Part shown: positions 61,621 to 64,000 of the stretch, piece by piece
Layout of the letters: every line of letters begins with the position of its first letter
Numbering within the stretch: position 1 is the first letter of the stretch
NCBI GenBank assembly: GCA_044228795.1
Contig: JBGAUE010000017.1
Coordinates: 5,709-69,708 of the forward strand
Direction: 5' to 3'
Length of the DNA: 64,000 nucleotides
Source of the DNA: M0108 sp044228795
Lineage (GTDB): Bacteria > Pseudomonadota > Gammaproteobacteria > Chromatiales > Chromatiaceae
The notes under the pieces: model-generated
The model's database searches: none
What the model was told of the DNA's origin: nothing
The model's input: the letters and a program-made list of their open reading frames with translations, nothing else
Made by a program: the position numbers and the translations under genes

Positions 61621-62601
61621 ATGGGTGTGTTGGTTGGGGATGTGGGGGGAACCAAGACGGTCCTGGCCCTGGCGGAGCGGTCGCAAGGCCGTTTCTACCT
61701 GGACCGGGAGCTGCGCCTACCGAGCGGCGACTTTGCCTCACTGGAGGAGCTGGTCCGCCACTATCTGACGGAGACGGGTCTGGTTCCCGATCGGGCGGCA
61801 CTGGCCGTGGCCGGTCCGGTGCGCGATGGCCGCTGCGAGATTACCAATCTCCCCTGGGTTATCGACAGTGGTCAGCTTGCAGCGGCAATGGGTTGGCGTG
61901 ATGTTTTTCTACTCAACGACCTGGAGGCCGTGGCCTGGGGCATCTCCGCCCTGGGCCCCGAGGATCTGGCGATCCTGCATCCGGGGGAGGAGGGTGCCCA
62001 GGGCAATGCCTGCGTCATCGCTGCGGGTACCGGCCTGGGGCAGGCGGGGCTCTTTTGGGACGGCCAGCGCCATCACCCCTTTGCGACCGAGGGTGGCCAC
62101 AGTGATTTTGCCCCGGAGACGGCCCAGGAAGAGGCACTCTTGGGCTGGCTACGCCAGCGCCATGGCCATGTGAGCTGGGAGCGGTTGGTCTCGGGGCTCG
62201 GTCTGCGCAACATTTACGAATATCTCCTGAGCCAGGAGGGCCTGGGTCAGAGCAGCAGTGGGCTGGAGGAGGGGGGCGACGACCTGGGGGCAGCCATCGC
62301 CACGGGTGCGGCCTCGGGGACCTGTCCCCTCTGCGTCACGGCCATGGCCCTGTTCGTCAGACTCTATGGTCGCGAGGCCGGTAATCTGGCTCTCAAGCAT
62401 CTGGCTCTTGGCGGCGTTTATTTGGGGGGTGGCATAGCCCCTAAAAATCTGGATCTGTTGCGTGGTCCGGACTTTCTGGCCGCCTTCCTGGGCAAGGGTC
62501 GCATGGAGCCCTTGCTTAGACGGATGCCTGTCAAGGTCATCCTGAATCCGCACACGCCCCTGTTCGGAGCTGCCTGCTATCTGGACCATAAGACGGCCTG
62601 A
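61621..62601 (+). CDS. glk: glucokinase
   Basis: A 326-residue ROK-like/Glk enzyme phosphorylating glucose with ATP. VLVGDVGGTKTVLAL is the phosphate loop, VFLLNDLEAVAWG carries the catalytic Asp, IAAGTGLGQAGL and TEGGHSDFAP the sugar-binding region. The start is ATG at 61621, 24 bp after tsaC. Full length for bacterial Glk. Confidence 0.95.
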   Translation: MGVLVGDVGGTKTVLALAERSQGRFYLDRELRLPSGDFASLEELVRHYLTETGLVPDRAALAVAGPVRDGRCEITNLPWVIDSGQLAAAMGWRDVFLLNDLEAVAWGISALGPEDLAILHPGEEGAQGNACVIAAGTGLGQAGLFWDGQRHHPFATEGGHSDFAPETAQEEALLGWLRQRHGHVSWERLVSGLGLRNIYEYLLSQEGLGQSSSGLEEGGDDLGAAIATGAASGTCPLCVTAMALFVRLYGREAGNLALKHLALGGVYLGGGIAPKNLDLLRGPDFLAAFLGKGRMEPLLRRMPVKVILNPHTPLFGAACYLDHKTA

Positions 62602-62602
62602 C

Positions 62603-63541
62603 ATGAATTCCCTTCTGTCCCCAAGATACTGGCCCAGCTGGCTGGCGGTGGGGCTGGTGCGGTTGCTGGGCTTCTTGCCTTTTCCCCTTCTGTGGTTGCT
62701 GGGCATGGGGCTGGGGCGATCGACGGGGCGGATCGCTTTGGGGCGGCGGCGGGTGGCCCGGCGCAATCTGGAAATCTGCCTGCCGGAGATGTCAGCTCGG
62801 GAACGCGAGCAGTTGGTCTCTCGGCACTTCGGTTATCTGGGGGTGGCCGCCCTGGCCCAGGGTCTGGTGTGGGGGGCCTCGCGTCGTCGGCTGGCACGGT
62901 TGATCACACTCCGCCACCGGGAGCGTTTCGATGAGTTACGGGCGCGTGGGCAAAACATCATCGTCCTCATGCCGCACTTCATCGGCCTGGAACTGGGGGG
63001 GGCAGCCTTCACTGCCTTTGTCCACCCGGGGATGTACATGTACCAGGAGATTCGCGATCCGGTGATCGATGCGCGGATGAAGGCTGGACGGATGCGCTTT
63101 GGCGCCATGTCCGTGGAACGTCAGGATGATTTGCGAGGATTGGTGCGCAAGATCCGTCAGGGCATCCCCTTTTTCTACCTGCCGGACCAGGACGCCGGTC
63201 CCCGGCGCGGCATTTTCGTACCCTTTTGCGGGGTTCTGGCCTCCACCTACCCCATGCTGGGACGTTTCGCCCAGATGGCTGACGCTGTGGTAATCCCAAT
63301 TCATGCCCTGTTCTTGCCTTGGGGCCGTGGGCTGGAAGTCAGTTTCGGAACACCGCTGGCTGGCTTTCCCACAGGCGATGTGATCGCGGACGCGACGGCT
63401 ATGAATCAGGCGATCGAGGCCATGATCCGGACTTTCCCGGCCCAATATTTCTGGGTACATCGCCGCTTCAAGACCCGCCCGCCTGGGGAACCACCCCTCT
63501 ATCCCATCGGTCGGCCCTGGTGGCGCAGATCGGACCCATGA
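62603..63541 (+). CDS. LpxL/LpxM-type lipid A acyltransferase
   Basis: A 312-residue inner-membrane enzyme of the lysophospholipid acyltransferase (HtrB/MsbB) family, adding a secondary acyl chain to Kdo2-lipid A precursors. N-terminal membrane helix, RRRVARRNLEICLPEMSAREREQL, the H-x4-E catalytic motif in MPHFIGLELGG, and PDQDAGPRRGIFVPFCG. Which acyl chain and position (LpxL or LpxM type) cannot be told. It starts 1 bp after glk. Confidence 0.9.
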   Translation: MNSLLSPRYWPSWLAVGLVRLLGFLPFPLLWLLGMGLGRSTGRIALGRRRVARRNLEICLPEMSAREREQLVSRHFGYLGVAALAQGLVWGASRRRLARLITLRHRERFDELRARGQNIIVLMPHFIGLELGGAAFTAFVHPGMYMYQEIRDPVIDARMKAGRMRFGAMSVERQDDLRGLVRKIRQGIPFFYLPDQDAGPRRGIFVPFCGVLASTYPMLGRFAQMADAVVIPIHALFLPWGRGLEVSFGTPLAGFPTGDVIADATAMNQAIEAMIRTFPAQYFWVHRRFKTRPPGEPPLYPIGRPWWRRSDP

Positions 63542-63709
63542 GGGTCGCTGGAGGCTATCAGTCGAGGTCAGGGGACCCAAGGGTTTGGCGGCTGGCGGGG
63601 CTTCGACATGGTTAACGTGAAAGAACCCGAGCTTGGGCCAAGCGCGATTCTGGCGTGACGCATGCCGGTGCGCAAAGAGCATTAGTAGGCGGTCAGGCTA
63701 CAGAGCGAC

Positions 63710-64000
63710 TTAGGCGGTGGCGAGGTAGCCGTGCTTGGTCAGCATCTTCAGCCAGCGAGGCGCGTTGCGGCCCACCATGAGTGCTTCGTAATCGACGGTG
63801 CGATCCTGATAGGGTGTTGTGTTGGCAAGCATCGCATAGACGATACGCAGCATCTTGTGCGCCAAGGCCACGATGGAGCGTTTGTGTCCCTTGCGGATGG
63901 CGAGGACCGAGAACTTGTCCTTCAAGGCACAGCGGGTGCGGGAGGCGGCTTGGGCGAACTCGCACAACAGGCGTCGCACCCAGGCATTGCCCTGGCGCGT
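63710..64000 (-). mobile_element. IS110-family transposase, C-terminal part (cut by window edge)
   Basis: Minus-strand frame open to the right edge, 96 residues to its stop. RQGNAWVRRLLCEFAQAASR (the conserved G-N-x-W-x-R-R-L-L block), the RKGHKRSIVALAHKMLRIVYAML segment and TPYQD are the standard C-terminal end of IS110 transposases. Family members lack terminal inverted repeats, so the element border cannot be placed; the 168 bp between lpxL-type gene and this stop holds nothing else recognised. Confidence 0.88.

Overview
The window (about 64 kb, GC-rich) reads as chromosomal DNA of a gammaproteobacterium. The gene order fmt/def/rsmB/DUF4390/ntrYX/trkAH, the gamma-type succinate dehydrogenase and the apaGH-folA neighbourhood support this. 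The large inorganic-carbon uptake locus (DabA with NADH-dehydrogenase-like membrane subunits) suggests an autotroph, most likely a sulfur-oxidising or purple sulfur Chromatiales-type organism. That lineage is an inference: no photosynthesis, sulfur-oxidation or RubisCO gene lies in the window.

Layout. 1-7.4 kb holds the end of an aa3-type cytochrome c oxidase cluster and its assembly genes: COX3 end, DUF2909, SURF1, an SCO-like protein, ctaB, an unusual oxidase subunit I homologue on the other strand, ctaA/COX15, SCO1 and DUF2189. 7.4-15.1 kb is a potassium block: CBS-domain remnant, RCK-gated channel, KdpE and a short KdpD on the minus strand, then divergent trkH, trkA and DUF6394. 15.2-20.9 kb is housekeeping (proA, nadD, rsfS, folA, apaH, apaG, a Gfo/Idh/MocA oxidoreductase). 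20.9-22.3 kb has three small related lipoproteins, a repeat patch and tRNA-Arg(ACG) with a clear promoter and terminator. 22.6-30.7 kb has a CoA-binding protein, mazG, a Nudix protein, ispG, a polyphosphate:AMP phosphotransferase operon, an acyl-CoA thioesterase and an AmpG-like permease. 31-34.2 kb is sdhCDAB; then gltX.

36-45.5 kb is the most interesting part: a five-gene plus-strand cluster, NuoM-like / dabA / NuoL-like / NuoM-like / NuoM-like. It looks like an expanded DAB inorganic-carbon pump with four antiporter-type subunits instead of the usual single DabB. One NuoM-like subunit has lost the charged residues expected to move protons, and the NuoL-like subunit is shortened.

45.5-55.4 kb is one tight minus-strand operon (def, fmt, rsmB, DUF4390, ntrY, ntrX, trkA, trkH), giving a second Trk potassium system. 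55.6-63.5 kb carries a LysM-family protein that has lost its LysM part, dprA, a Cys-containing secreted protein, topA, tsaC, glk and an LpxL-type acyltransferase. The right edge cuts an IS110-family transposase.

All calls rest on reading the sequence and on recalled family knowledge; no database search or structure prediction was run.
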